In this document: in pieces, positions 25,539 through 33,836 of the stretch
Layout of the letters: the number at the start of each line of letters is the position of its first letter
Position numbering within the stretch: position 1 is the first letter of the stretch
Assembly (NCBI RefSeq): GCF_022179465.1
Contig: NZ_BPQV01000014.1
Span: forward strand, 1 to 64,000
Direction: 5' to 3'
DNA: 64,000 nucleotides
From: Methylobacterium organophilum
Lineage (GTDB): Bacteria; Pseudomonadota; Alphaproteobacteria; Rhizobiales; Beijerinckiaceae
Made by a program: the position numbers and the translations under genes
Notes under the pieces: model-generated
What the model was told of the DNA's origin: nothing
The model's database searches: none
The model's input: only the letters and a program-made list of their open reading frames with translations

Positions 25539-26762
25539 GTGACCGCTCTCGCGACCGCCATCCAGGCCCGGCTCGACGCGCTCGCCGCCATCAGCGCGGA
25601 GGAGGGGGCCATCACCCGGGTCTATCTCAGCCCCGAACAGGCCCGGGCCAACGCCCTCGTCATGGGCTGGATGCGCGAAGCGGGCCTGAGCGCCCGCCTC
25701 GACGCCGCTGGCAACGTGATCGGGCGCCTGGAAGGGCCCGAGCCCGGCGGGCCGGCCCTGGTGATCGGCTCGCATCTCGACACCGTGCGCGATGCCGGCC
25801 GCTACGACGGACCCCTCGGCGTCGTCACCGGCATCGCCTGCCTCGCCGCCCTCGCGGAGGAGGGGATCCGCCTGCCCTTCGCCGTCGAGGTGGTGGGCTT
25901 CGCCGACGAGGAGGGCACCCGCTTCAACGCGACGCTGCTCGGCAGCCGCGCCTTCGCCGGCCGCCTCGACCCGACGGTGCTCGCCACGCAGGATGCGGAG
26001 GGGATCAGCATCGCCCAGGCCCTGCGGGCCTTCGGGCTCGACCCCGACCGGATCGGGGAGGCGGCGCGGCCCCCGGGCGACCTCCTCGGCTATATCGAAT
26101 GGCATATCGAGCAGGGGCCGATGCTGGAGCGGGCCGGCCTGCCGGTCGGCGTCGTCACCGGCATCAGCGGCGCGACCCGCCTCGCGGTGACGCTGGAGGG
26201 GGAGGCCGGCCATGCCGGCACCGTGGCCATGGAGGGCCGCCGCGACGCCCTCGCCGGCGCGGCCGAATGCGTGCTCGCGGTCGAGGCCCGCTGCCGGGGC
26301 GAGGCGGGGCTCGTCGGCACGGTCGGCCGGATCGCCGCCTTCCCGGATGCGGTGAACGTGATCCCTGGCCGCGTGGCCTTCAGCCTCGACCTGCGCGCGC
26401 CCGAGGACGGGCAGCGCCGGGCGGCGCTCGCGGAGATCGAGACCCTCTGGCGCGACATCGCCGCCCGGCGGGGTCTCACCCTGTCGATGACGCGCACCCA
26501 CGAGGCGCCGGCCGTGCCCTGTGACCCGGCCCTGACCGGGCGGATCGCCGAGGCCGTCGCGGCGCGCGGCTGGCCGGTGCTGCGCCTACCGAGCGGGGCG
26601 GGGCATGACGGCATGGCGATCGCGCCGATCGCCCCCATCGCGATGCTGTTCGTGCGCTGCCGCGGCGGCATCAGCCACAATCCGGCGGAATACGCCGCGC
26701 TCCCCGACATCGAGGCGGGCGCGCAGGTGCTGCTCGACGTGCTGCGCGGCTTCTCCGGCTGA
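25539..26762 (+). CDS. allC: Allantoate amidohydrolase (M20 family)
   Basis: The 407-aa zinc-dependent M20 hydrolase probably cleaves allantoate, releasing ammonia, in ureide degradation; N-carbamoyl amino-acid hydrolase is the main alternative. Motifs: GSHLDTVRDAGRYDG (metal ligands His and Asp), VVGFADEEGTRF (Glu-Glu), YIEWHIEQGP, GEAGHAGTVAM and PSGAGHDGMA. The final ligand is in CRGGISHNPAE. The GTG start lies four bases after the fusion gene, so it is the third step of the same operon. Allantoinase, which should make its substrate, is not in the window. Confidence 0.9.
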   Translation: MTALATAIQARLDALAAISAEEGAITRVYLSPEQARANALVMGWMREAGLSARLDAAGNVIGRLEGPEPGGPALVIGSHLDTVRDAGRYDGPLGVVTGIACLAALAEEGIRLPFAVEVVGFADEEGTRFNATLLGSRAFAGRLDPTVLATQDAEGISIAQALRAFGLDPDRIGEAARPPGDLLGYIEWHIEQGPMLERAGLPVGVVTGISGATRLAVTLEGEAGHAGTVAMEGRRDALAGAAECVLAVEARCRGEAGLVGTVGRIAAFPDAVNVIPGRVAFSLDLRAPEDGQRRAALAEIETLWRDIAARRGLTLSMTRTHEAPAVPCDPALTGRIAEAVAARGWPVLRLPSGAGHDGMAIAPIAPIAMLFVRCRGGISHNPAEYAALPDIEAGAQVLLDVLRGFSG

Positions 26763-26845
26763 GCGGATTGGCCGCATCGGCGCCGGTACACGCCTTGCGG
26801 CCTTCGCCCCGGCCGGCACGTCGCCGGCCTGAGGAGAGCAGGTCG

Positions 26846-27055
26846 ATGGTCAGGTTCGGGATCGTTCTGAAGGCGGGCGCCCTGGCGGCCGTTCTGGTCG
26901 CGGGCGGCCTGGCGGCCGGCAGGGCGTCGGCGGCGGCGCCGACCGGATGGATGCAGGGCAGCGTGACCCCGCCCGCGGGCCAGAAGCGCATCACCGCGCC
27001 CGGCGGCCGTCGGGGCAAGGCGGCCCGGCACCGTCACCGCATGAAGCATCGCTGA
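26846..27055 (+). CDS. Small secreted basic protein, unknown
   Basis: The 69-aa product has a signal peptide (VLKAGALAAVLVAGGLAAGRASAAA) and a short mature part ending in an Arg/Lys/His cluster (GRRGKAARHRHRMKHR). GAGGAG lies upstream of the ATG. I do not recognise the family. It follows the allantoate gene by 83 bases in the same direction but probably has its own role. A perfect hairpin lies 60 bases downstream. Confidence 0.6.
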   Translation: MVRFGIVLKAGALAAVLVAGGLAAGRASAAAPTGWMQGSVTPPAGQKRITAPGGRRGKAARHRHRMKHR

Positions 27056-27115
27056 GGCTTTTCGAGAAAGTCGTTCAGACCCCACGAAGAGCATACAACG
27101 AAATAAAACATCGCC

Positions 27116-27149
27116 GCATCTTCCATGGCGCGTCGCTCATGGAAGATGC
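27116..27149. other. Perfect 12-bp inverted repeat (hairpin)
   Basis: GCATCTTCCATG (27116-27127) and CATGGAAGATGC (27138-27149) pair perfectly around a 10-base loop. A second short hairpin (CGGAA-TCCGCC-TTCCG) follows after a run of six As near 27170. It lies between two small secreted-protein genes and could be a terminator, an operator or part of a small RNA. Confidence 0.5.
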
Positions 27150-27284
27150 ACGAAGTCTTTCCCTCGTAAAAAACATGGCCGGAATCCGCCTTCCGACGCG
27201 CGGGTGCTGGAACTTCTGCGCGGCCCATCAATTTCTCCTGGCGAAACAGGGCCTTGCCCAAATTTCCTCAAGCCAGGAGAGACA

Positions 27285-27554
27285 ATGATGCGATTTCGCA
27301 TGACGGGTGCGCTCGCCCTTTGCACGCTGATGGGCCTCGGCGGCGCAGCCCTGGCCCAGTCCACGGGTGCCCCGGCCGGGCGCGAGCCGGCAACCGCCGC
27401 GGGCGGAACGGAGGGCCTCGCCGGGCCGCGCAACGAGATTCAGGCGATCGAGGACGGCAAGGCGGTTCCCGCACCCCCGGGCGTCGGCGAACCGGTGACC
27501 GCAGCCCCCGCCGCCAAGACGGATGTGCGTCCGCCCGCCCCGCCGCAGCCCTGA
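27285..27554 (+). CDS. Small secreted Ala/Pro-rich protein, unknown
   Basis: The 89-aa product has a clear signal peptide (MMRFRMTGALALCTLMGLGGAALA) and a low-complexity mature part rich in Ala, Pro and Gly with no cysteine. The ATG at 27285 has AGGAGAG close upstream; the open frame further left is not protein-like. Its function is unknown. A strong bidirectional terminator follows 20 bases after the stop. Confidence 0.65.
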   Translation: MMRFRMTGALALCTLMGLGGAALAQSTGAPAGREPATAAGGTEGLAGPRNEIQAIEDGKAVPAPPGVGEPVTAAPAAKTDVRPPAPPQP

Positions 27555-27574
27555 TCGCGGCATGGGCTTCGACG

Positions 27575-27608
27575 AAACACCCCGCCGGATCGCTCCGGCG
27601 GGGTGTTT
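27575..27608. terminator. Bidirectional rho-independent terminator
   Basis: A perfect 14-bp stem (27575-27588 with 27595-27608) around ATCGCT has AAA on one side and TTTT on the other. It sits between the convergent small secreted-protein gene and the 8-oxoguanine deaminase gene and can serve both. Confidence 0.92.
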
Positions 27609-27617
27609 TGTCTCGCG

Positions 27618-28982
27618 TCAGACGTCGCTGAAGAGCTGTTTGGCCAGGCGGCTGTGCTCCTCGCGCAGGCGCCCGGTCTCGATGCCGAGGGGCACGCCGT
27701 CCAGCACCCGCCAATGGCCCGCCACCATCACCCGGTCGGCCTTGTAGGCGCCGCAGAGCACAAGGGCGGCCAGCGGATCGTGGCTGCCGGAGAAGCGCAG
27801 CTCGTCCAGGGTGAAGAGGGCGAGATCCGCCTCGCGCCCCTCCTCGATCCGGCCGATATCGGAGCGGCCGAGGCAGCGGGCCGAGCCCTCCGTCGCCCAG
27901 CGCAGGGCGTCGAGATGGGTCACGGCCTCGGCCCCGTAGGTGAGGCGGTTGAGCATGAGGGCGTGACGCACGCCCTCGATCAGGTTCGAGTTGTCGTTGG
28001 AGGCGGAGCCGTCGACGCCGAGGCCCACGGGGGAGCCCGCCGCCTCGAGCTCACAGGTGCGGCAGCGGCCGGAAGCCAACGTCATGTTCGAGGTCGGGCA
28101 GTGGCAGACGCCGACACCGGCCTTGCCGAGGCGCTTCACCTCGTCGTCGTTGAAGTGGATGCCGTGGGCGAGCCAAGCTCGGTTCGTCATCCAGCCGACC
28201 TCCTCCAGGTAATCGACCGGGCGCTGGCCGAAGACGGAGAGGCAATAGGCGTCCTCGTCGAGGGTCTCGCCGAGATGGGTGTGCAGGCGGCAATCGTAGC
28301 GGTCGGCCAGGACCGCGCTCTCGCGCATCAGGCGCTTCGTGACGTTGAAGGGCGAGCAGGGGGCGAGCCCGATCTGCACCATCGCGCCCGGCTTCGGGTC
28401 GTGGAACAGGCGCAGCACGCGCTCGCTGTCGTCGAGGATGGTGTCGTCGTCTTGGACGAGGGCATCGGGCGGCAGGCCGCCGTCGCGCTCCGACAGGCTC
28501 ATGGAGCCGCGGGTGACGAAGGCACGGATGCCCAGCGCCCTGGCTTCCTCGACCTGGATGTCGACGGAGGATTCGAGCCCCCTCGGGAACAGGTAATGGT
28601 GGTCGCCCGCAGTGGTGCAGCCGGAGAGCAGCAATTCCGTGTAGGCGAGCCGGCTCGCGAGCCGGAAAGCCTCCGGGGTCAACTTGTCCCAGACCGTGTA
28701 GAGCGCCTTCAGCCAGGGGAAGAGCGGCTTGTTGATCGCCACCGGGTGGGCGCGGGTCAGCGTCTGGAAGAAGTGATGGTGGGTGTTGACGAGGCCCGGG
28801 ATGACGACGTGGTTCTTCGCGTCGAAGGTCTCGTCCACCGGCGCCGTGGGCGTCCCGCCCGAGGGCACCCGCTCGACGATGCGGCTTCCCTCGACGACGA
28901 TGCCGCCCCCGGCATTCTCGGCCAGGATCGCCAGGGGATCGCGGATCCAGAGACGCCGGGAGGGCACTGCGCCGTCGGTCAT
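27618..28982 (-). CDS. 8-oxoguanine deaminase (amidohydrolase family)
   Basis: The 454-aa product belongs to the AtzA/TrzN-guanine-deaminase branch of the amidohydrolases. The best fit is 8-oxoguanine deaminase, which yields urate. Metal-site motifs are NTHHHFFQTL, HTHLGET, AHGIHFNDDE and LGVDGSASND. CHCPTSNMTLASGRC also matches this subgroup. Guanine deaminase or another aminohydrolase is possible. Placement beside uricase supports the oxidised-purine role, because the product urate enters the next enzyme directly. It lies downstream of the Tsx-like channel gene on the same strand. Confidence 0.88.
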   Translation of the reverse strand: MTDGAVPSRRLWIRDPLAILAENAGGGIVVEGSRIVERVPSGGTPTAPVDETFDAKNHVVIPGLVNTHHHFFQTLTRAHPVAINKPLFPWLKALYTVWDKLTPEAFRLASRLAYTELLLSGCTTAGDHHYLFPRGLESSVDIQVEEARALGIRAFVTRGSMSLSERDGGLPPDALVQDDDTILDDSERVLRLFHDPKPGAMVQIGLAPCSPFNVTKRLMRESAVLADRYDCRLHTHLGETLDEDAYCLSVFGQRPVDYLEEVGWMTNRAWLAHGIHFNDDEVKRLGKAGVGVCHCPTSNMTLASGRCRTCELEAAGSPVGLGVDGSASNDNSNLIEGVRHALMLNRLTYGAEAVTHLDALRWATEGSARCLGRSDIGRIEEGREADLALFTLDELRFSGSHDPLAALVLCGAYKADRVMVAGHWRVLDGVPLGIETGRLREEHSRLAKQLFSDV

Positions 28983-29131
28983 GCAAGCTTTCCGTCAGAA
29001 ACGTGGATGCTGGCCCGTCGCCGGGCCGGCCTTAGACGCTTCCGGAGGGCGGGGCCGCCTTCCAGACGTGTCACGCGCTCACAACAAGAGGCATGCCACC
29101 GCCCCGTGGGACGGCGGCCGGCCTCGCGCGA

Positions 29132-30130
29132 TCAGAAGATGTGCACCGAGACGCCGGCGAGGAAGCTCTTCTCCTCGGTGCCCTTGAAGGTCGCCGTCTC
29201 GACGTTGCCGAACTTGTTCAGCCAGTACTGGAAGCCGATGAAGGCATCGAGACGGTTCGGCTGATCCCACACGAGCTTGCCCACGTCGAGCACCAGGTTG
29301 GTACGCGACAGGAATTCCACCCCGCGGGGCGCGTTGAAGGCGAAGGCGGCCGGGTTGATGACGCCGCGGCCCTTGGGCAGCACGATGTTGTTGAAGCCGG
29401 CCAGGCTGAGCGGCAGGCCGGTGAAGGTCAGCGGGAAGTTATAGACGATCTCGAACTCCGGCACGACGTCGAAGCTCTGGTCGCGATCCGGCTGGAGATT
29501 GAAGCCGTTTCGGTTCCACTCCTTGTAGGCGTGGACCGACAGGTTCAGGAAGCCCGCCGGCACGTCGAAGGAGAAGTTCAGGCCGCCGACGACGCTGCGC
29601 TTCTTCGAGCCGAACGGATCGTTCTGCGAATTGGCGTCGACGCCGTAGGACAGGGACACGTCCTTGACGATGCCCGAAAACGTGAAGGCCTTGGTGCCGG
29701 TGAGCGCGTTCAGGCTCAGCGTGCCGCGATAGAGGCCGTAGGCTTCGGTGTTGCCGTAATCGTAGGTGAAGGGCGCGCCGATCGAGCCCGGCGGGTTGGT
29801 GGTGCCGGCCGGGTACTGCGAGCCCGATTGCAGGATGTCGAGGGACACGAAGTTCGTGCCGTACGCCCAGGCATCCGCGTGCGAGATGTTGAGGATGTTC
29901 TTGGGGGCGTCGCGGTTGCGGAACGTGCCGTCCGCCTGAAGGATCTGGCTGCCCGGATTGGCGGCCGGGAACTGGTAGCGATAGCTGATCTGCGTATCGG
30001 CAAAGAGGAAGAAGGGAACTTCCTTCTGCTCCTGCGGTTGCGCCTTCTCTTTCGTCGTCAGGTCTGCGGCCCCGGCAAGGCCGATCATCGACACGGAGAG
30101 CAGCGCGGCTGCGAACCCCCTTGCGAACAT
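29132..30130 (-). CDS. Tsx-like outer-membrane nucleoside channel
   Basis: The 332-aa product has a signal peptide (MFARGFAAALLSVSMIGLAGAA) and a series of amphipathic strands with aromatic belts, ending KSFLAGVSVHIF with a terminal Phe. FFLFADTQISYRYQFP and the 12-strand pattern resemble Tsx/OmpK nucleoside-specific channels. The start is ATG at 30130, because AGGAG is seven bases upstream; the ATG 15 bases earlier actually contains that ribosome site. It lies upstream of 8-oxoguanine deaminase and divergent from a GntR regulator, so uptake of purine bases or nucleosides is a fair inference. Confidence 0.75.
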   Translation of the reverse strand: MFARGFAAALLSVSMIGLAGAADLTTKEKAQPQEQKEVPFFLFADTQISYRYQFPAANPGSQILQADGTFRNRDAPKNILNISHADAWAYGTNFVSLDILQSGSQYPAGTTNPPGSIGAPFTYDYGNTEAYGLYRGTLSLNALTGTKAFTFSGIVKDVSLSYGVDANSQNDPFGSKKRSVVGGLNFSFDVPAGFLNLSVHAYKEWNRNGFNLQPDRDQSFDVVPEFEIVYNFPLTFTGLPLSLAGFNNIVLPKGRGVINPAAFAFNAPRGVEFLSRTNLVLDVGKLVWDQPNRLDAFIGFQYWLNKFGNVETATFKGTEEKSFLAGVSVHIF

Positions 30131-30555
30131 TCTTATTCTCCTCATTCGCAATGAACCCGGGGCGCAGGGCAGCAACCGATATGCCAGCGTGTGTCATACC
30201 GATGATACTCTGATAAGTTGTATCAAATATACAACAAGCGGTGGTGCCCGCCGGAGATGCGCGCAGGTGGTGCCGTGGCCGAGGCCCGGCCGAGCCGAGA
30301 CGGGGAGTGTCTCGCGACACGGATACGGGACCTTGCCTGCCGCGGTCGGCGCCGGCCTGCCCGGGTTCGCGCGGCAGATGCTTCCTGCGTCGCCCCGTTG
30401 CCAGCTTGCGCACGGGCCGTTGATGATATGCGCGCATTCGCCTCGCGACGCGTTGCGGAGGACCGTCAAGTCGGCTTACCAGTAGGGCAGACCGCGGCGC
30501 ACGACCTTCCGCCGCGGGCTTCATCCCGCCGGGCTCTCCAACACGAGCGAGCGCA
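30131..30555. promoter_or_regulatory. Divergent Tsx/GntR control region
   Basis: These 425 bases between the channel gene and the GntR gene hold no convincing gene. The left part is AT-rich and has the operator-like repeat described at 30217. A small dyad GTGTC-TCGC-GACAC lies at 30307-30320. Promoters for both genes are expected here. Confidence 0.5.
30217..30235. promoter_or_regulatory. Inverted repeat, candidate GntR operator
   Basis: GTTGTAT (30217-30223), CAAAT, ATACAAC (30229-30235) is a perfect 7-bp dyad with a 5-base spacer. It resembles the TTGTATACAA-type sites of FCD-class GntR regulators but has a longer spacer. Its place between the channel gene and the GntR gene suggests autoregulation. 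Confidence 0.55.
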
Positions 30556-31305
30556 ATGCCCGCAGTCCAGACCCGCGCCGAGAGCCTCTCCGACGCGATC
30601 GCCAACGCGATTCTCTCCGGCGAGCTCGCCCCCGGCCTGCATCTCGACGAGCAGGTTCTGGCACGCCGCTTCGGGGTCTCGCGCACGCCGGTGCGCGATG
30701 CCCTGCGCCTGCTCAATGGCACGGGTCTCGTCGACATCCGCCCGCGCTTCGGCGCCACGGTGCGCAGCATCACCCCGGACGAGCTCGACATGCTCTTCAT
30801 CGCCATGGGGGAGATCGAGGCGACCTGTGCCCGGCTCGCCACCCTGAGCATGACCCCGGCCGAGCGCGGCCAGCTCCAGAGGCTGCACGAGCGGATGGGC
30901 CGCCTCGCCGAGGCCGACGACCGCGCCGCCTACACCGAGGCCAATCAGGAATTCCACGGCTTGCTCTACGAGGGGGCGCACAACGTCGTCGTCGAGGAGA
31001 TCGCGCACAACCTGCGCCGCCGCCTCACCCCCTATCGCAAGGCGCAGTTCCGGGCCCCGGGGCGGCTCCTGCGCTCCCATGCGGAGCACGGCCTCGTCGT
31101 CCGCGCGGTGCTCTCCCGCGATGCCGCCGCGGCCAATGCGGCCATGCTCGTGCATATGAGCGTGGTCGAGGACGTATTCGAGCGGGTCGACGCGACGGAC
31201 GCGGTCCAGCGCCAGGCGGCGGCGGAAGGGGCCCAGGCGACACGGCGGGGCAGGCCGCCCGCGCGCCGAACCGCCGGCGAGACCCAGCTCCGCCCGCGCC
31301 GCTGA
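30556..31305 (+). CDS. GntR-family regulator (FadR/FCD subfamily)
   Basis: The 249-aa product has an N-terminal winged helix-turn-helix (residues 8-73, with LARRFGVSRTPVRDALRLLNGTGLVDIRPRFGA, cited in parts) and a C-terminal all-helical FCD ligand domain to about residue 215. The FCD Asp/His metal-ligand pattern is visible in the NQEFHGLLYEGAHN and RSHAEHGLVVRAVL segments. An Arg/Ala-rich tail follows. It lies between the purine-channel/deaminase genes and the cysteine-hydrolase/hpx operon, so it is the likely local regulator, with a purine-derived acid as effector. Confidence 0.92.
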   Translation: MPAVQTRAESLSDAIANAILSGELAPGLHLDEQVLARRFGVSRTPVRDALRLLNGTGLVDIRPRFGATVRSITPDELDMLFIAMGEIEATCARLATLSMTPAERGQLQRLHERMGRLAEADDRAAYTEANQEFHGLLYEGAHNVVVEEIAHNLRRRLTPYRKAQFRAPGRLLRSHAEHGLVVRAVLSRDAAAANAAMLVHMSVVEDVFERVDATDAVQRQAAAEGAQATRRGRPPARRTAGETQLRPRR

Positions 31306-31404
31306 GGCAGGCGCCCCCGGCCGGGCGCAGGCTGCTCAGCCGCTAGCCAGCGCCTGCAACATCTTCGTGCAGCGCGATGCATGGTTTGGGCAGGCAATTT
31401 CCGA

Positions 31405-31418
31405 GTCTTGCATACACG
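31405..31418. promoter_or_regulatory. Repeated 14-mer GTCTTGCATACACG
   Basis: This sequence is identical to 20915-20928, in front of the creatininase gene. TTGCATACAC is close to the TNGTATACNA consensus of FCD-type GntR sites. Here it lies 58 bases before the cysteine-hydrolase start, so it may be an operator for the adjacent GntR protein. Confidence 0.4.
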
Positions 31419-31475
31419 ATGACGGCGACGGCGAGTCGGCCTCACTCCGCCTTCGCGTTCCATGGGATTGTGCGC

Positions 31476-32150
31476 ATGGCCCTCGTTCTCGATGCGGATC
31501 CCACTCCGCTGACCTTCGATCCTGCGAAGACGGCCCTCGTCGTGATCGACATGCAGCGGGATTTCCTGGAGCCGGGGGGCTTCGGCGAGACGCTGGGCAA
31601 CGACGTCTCCCTGCTGGCCGCGGCGGTGCCCCCGGCCCAGCGCCTGCTCGCGGCGGCGCGGGCCGCGGGGCTGTTCGTCGTGCATACACGGGAGGGGCAC
31701 AAGCCCGACCTGTCCGACGCGCCCAGGAACAAGATCGAGCGGGGCGCGCCCAAGCTCCGGATCGGCGACCCGGGCCCGATGGGCCGCATCCTGATCCGGG
31801 GCGAGCCGGGCCACGACATCGTCCCGGCGCTCGCGCCCCTGCCCGGCGAGCCGGTGATCGACAAGCCCGGCAAGGGCGCCTTCTACGCCACCGATTTCGC
31901 GCAGGTCTTGGAATCGCGCGCCATCGAGACGCTGATCGTCTGCGGCGTGACCACGGAGGTCTGCGTGAACACCACGGTGCGCGAGGCCAACGATCGGGGC
32001 TATCGCTGCGTCGTGATCGGCGATGCCTGCGCCTCCTACGTCCCCGCCCTGCACGAGGCCGGCCTGGAGATGATCCGATCCCAGGGCGGCATCTTCGGCT
32101 GGGTCTCGGATTCCGAGAAAGCCGTCGCCGCCCTGGCTGGGCGGGACTGA
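31476..32150 (+). CDS. Isochorismatase-family cysteine hydrolase (biuret/triuret/ureidoacrylate hydrolase-like)
   Basis: The 224-aa product has the Asp-Lys-Cys triad of the family: D25 (VVIDMQRDF), K130 ([10 protein letters not shown]) and C163 ([11 protein letters not shown]). Relatives hydrolyse ureidoacrylate, biuret, triuret or N-carbamoyl compounds. With an AtzE-type amidase operon directly downstream and uricase nearby, a ureide substrate is likely, but the exact one cannot be read. ATG 31476 starts the family-typical N terminus. An ATG at 31419 is in frame but sits right on the repeated 14-mer, so I prefer the later one. Confidence 0.88.
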   Translation: MALVLDADPTPLTFDPAKTALVVIDMQRDFLEPGGFGETLGNDVSLLAAAVPPAQRLLAAARAAGLFVVHTREGHKPDLSDAPRNKIERGAPKLRIGDPGPMGRILIRGEPGHDIVPALAPLPGEPVIDKPGKGAFYATDFAQVLESRAIETLIVCGVTTEVCVNTTVREANDRGYRCVVIGDACASYVPALHEAGLEMIRSQGGIFGWVSDSEKAVAALAGRD

Positions 32151-32233
32151 CGCTGGCATGCCCGGTGCACCCGCACCGGCGCCAGAGCCTCCGGGGCCGC
32201 CGGTGATCGCCCGCGGCCCGCCTCGAGAGTAGC

Positions 32234-32431
32234 ATGACAGACAGAGCCGAACCGTCCTTCGACCCCGAAGCCTTCGCCACCGCCGCGGCCGATGCCCTCG
32301 GCATCCCCCTGACCGTCGAACGCATCCCCGCGGTGGTCGCCAATCTGCGGGTCCTGAAGGCGGCCGCCGACCTCGTCTCCGCCTTCGCGCTCCCCGACGA
32401 GGCCGAGACGGCCCCGGTCTTCGAGGCCTGA
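32234..32431 (+). CDS. hpxX: AtzG/HpxX-like small subunit (DUF4089)
   Basis: The 65-aa helical protein has the DUF4089 layout (FAAAAADALGIPL-type start, then ERIPAVVANLRVLKAAADLV). AtzG of Pseudomonas sp. ADP forms a heterotetramer with AtzE, packing like GatC on GatA and stabilising it. In Klebsiella the equivalent hpxX gene belongs to oxalurate use. The next gene, an AtzE homologue, starts four bases after the stop, which fits an obligate complex. Confidence 0.88.
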   Translation: MTDRAEPSFDPEAFATAAADALGIPLTVERIPAVVANLRVLKAAADLVSAFALPDEAETAPVFEA

Positions 32432-32435
32432 GACG

Positions 32436-33836
32436 ATGACGGATCTCTCCACCGCCACCGCCGCGGAGATCGCCGCCGCGATCCGGGCCGGCTCGGCGAG
32501 CGCGCAGGGCGTCGTCTCCGCCGCGCTGGCGCGGATCGCGCGCATCGACCCGCAGGTGAACAGCTTCACGGACGTCCGGGCCGAGCGGGCCCTCGCCCGG
32601 GCGCAGGCGATCGACGCGGCCCTGGCCCGGGGCGAGACGCCCGGGCCGCTCGCCGGGGTGCCCTTCGCGGTCAAGAACCTGTTCGACATCGCCGGCCTGC
32701 CGACCCGGGCCGGGTCGAAGATCAATCGCGAGCGCGCCCCCGCCGCCCGCGACGCCGCCCTGATCGAGCGGCTGGAAGCCGCCGGGGCCATCCTCGTCGG
32801 CGGCCTCAACATGGGCGAGTACGCCTACGACTTCACCGGCGAGAACGTGCATGACGGGAACACCCGCAACCCGCACGCCCTCGGGCACATGGCGGGCGGC
32901 TCGTCCGGCGGCTCGGGGGGCGCCGTCGGCGCAGGCCTGGTTCCGCTGGCCCTGGGCTCCGACACCAACGGCTCGATCCGCGTGCCCTCCGCCTTCTGCG
33001 GCTGCTTCGGCCTGAAGCCGACCTATGGCCGGCTCACCCGGGCGGGCAGCTTCCCCTTCGTGGGCAGCCTCGACCATCTCGGGCCGATGGCCCGCAGCGT
33101 CACCGACCTGGCGCTGGCCTACGACGCGATGCAGGGGCCGGACCCGGCCGATCCGGTCGCCACCAAGCGCCCCGCGGAGGCCGTCGCGCCGCGGATCGAG
33201 GCGGGCCTCGGCGATCTGCGCATCGCCACCGCCGGGGGCTATTTCGCCCGCAGCGGCGAGCCCGAGGCCTTCGCCGCCGTGGCGAAGGTCGCGCAGGCCC
33301 TCGCGGTCACCCGCGTGGTCGAGATTCCGGAAGCTGCCCGCGCCCGGGCCGCGGCCTATCTCATCACCGCCGCCGAGGGCGCGGCCCTGCATCTCGACCG
33401 CCTGCGGGCGCGGCCCGACGATTTCGACCCGGCCGTGCGCGACCGGCTCGCCGCCGGCGCGATGATCCCGGCCCCCTGGGTCGAGCGGGCGCAGCGCTTC
33501 CGGCGCTGGTACCGCGACGCCGTGCTTCGCCTCTTCGAGGAGGTCGACGTGATCCTGGCCCCCTCCGTGCCCTGCCGGGCACCCAGGAGCGGGCAGGCCA
33601 CCTTCGTGCTCGACGGGGTGGAATTGCCGGTGCGGGCCAATATCGGCCTCTACACGCAGCCGATCTCCTTCATCGGCCTGCCGGTCGCCGCCGTGCCGGT
33701 CCGGCTCGACGACGGTCTGCCGCTCGGCGTGCAGGTCATCGCCGCGCCCTGGCGCGAGGACTTGGCCCTGCGGGTCGCGCGGCACCTGGAACGCCTGGGC
33801 ACCTGCACGGCGCCGGTCGCCTCCCTCGAAGCGTGA
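32436..33836 (+). CDS. atzE: AtzE/HpxY-family amidohydrolase (amidase signature)
   Basis: The 466-aa amidase-signature enzyme has the Ser-cisSer-Lys triad: Lys in FAVKNLFDIAG (near residue 77), cis-Ser in MAGGSSGGSGGA, and nucleophile Ser in GSDTNGSIRVPS. AtzE hydrolyses 1-carboxybiuret in cyanuric-acid degradation; the HpxY group is linked to oxalurate in purine catabolism. The purine context favours the second role here, though both substrates are ureido-acids. It overlaps hpxZ by four bases (GTGA). Confidence 0.9.
   Translation: MTDLSTATAAEIAAAIRAGSASAQGVVSAALARIARIDPQVNSFTDVRAERALARAQAIDAALARGETPGPLAGVPFAVKNLFDIAGLPTRAGSKINRERAPAARDAALIERLEAAGAILVGGLNMGEYAYDFTGENVHDGNTRNPHALGHMAGGSSGGSGGAVGAGLVPLALGSDTNGSIRVPSAFCGCFGLKPTYGRLTRAGSFPFVGSLDHLGPMARSVTDLALAYDAMQGPDPADPVATKRPAEAVAPRIEAGLGDLRIATAGGYFARSGEPEAFAAVAKVAQALAVTRVVEIPEAARARAAAYLITAAEGAALHLDRLRARPDDFDPAVRDRLAAGAMIPAPWVERAQRFRRWYRDAVLRLFEEVDVILAPSVPCRAPRSGQATFVLDGVELPVRANIGLYTQPISFIGLPVAAVPVRLDDGLPLGVQVIAAPWREDLALRVARHLERLGTCTAPVASLEA

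Noticed and set aside
27603-29264. A 553-codon plus-strand open frame
   Set aside because: It is antisense to the 8-oxoguanine deaminase gene and shows only shadow composition.
29439-30851. A 470-codon minus-strand open frame across the Tsx/GntR region
   Set aside because: It runs antisense through the GntR start and out of frame through the channel gene, with no domain.
31677-31690. A third copy of the 14-mer with one mismatch
   Set aside because: It lies inside the cysteine hydrolase gene and encodes the conserved VVHTR segment, so the likeness is explained by coding.
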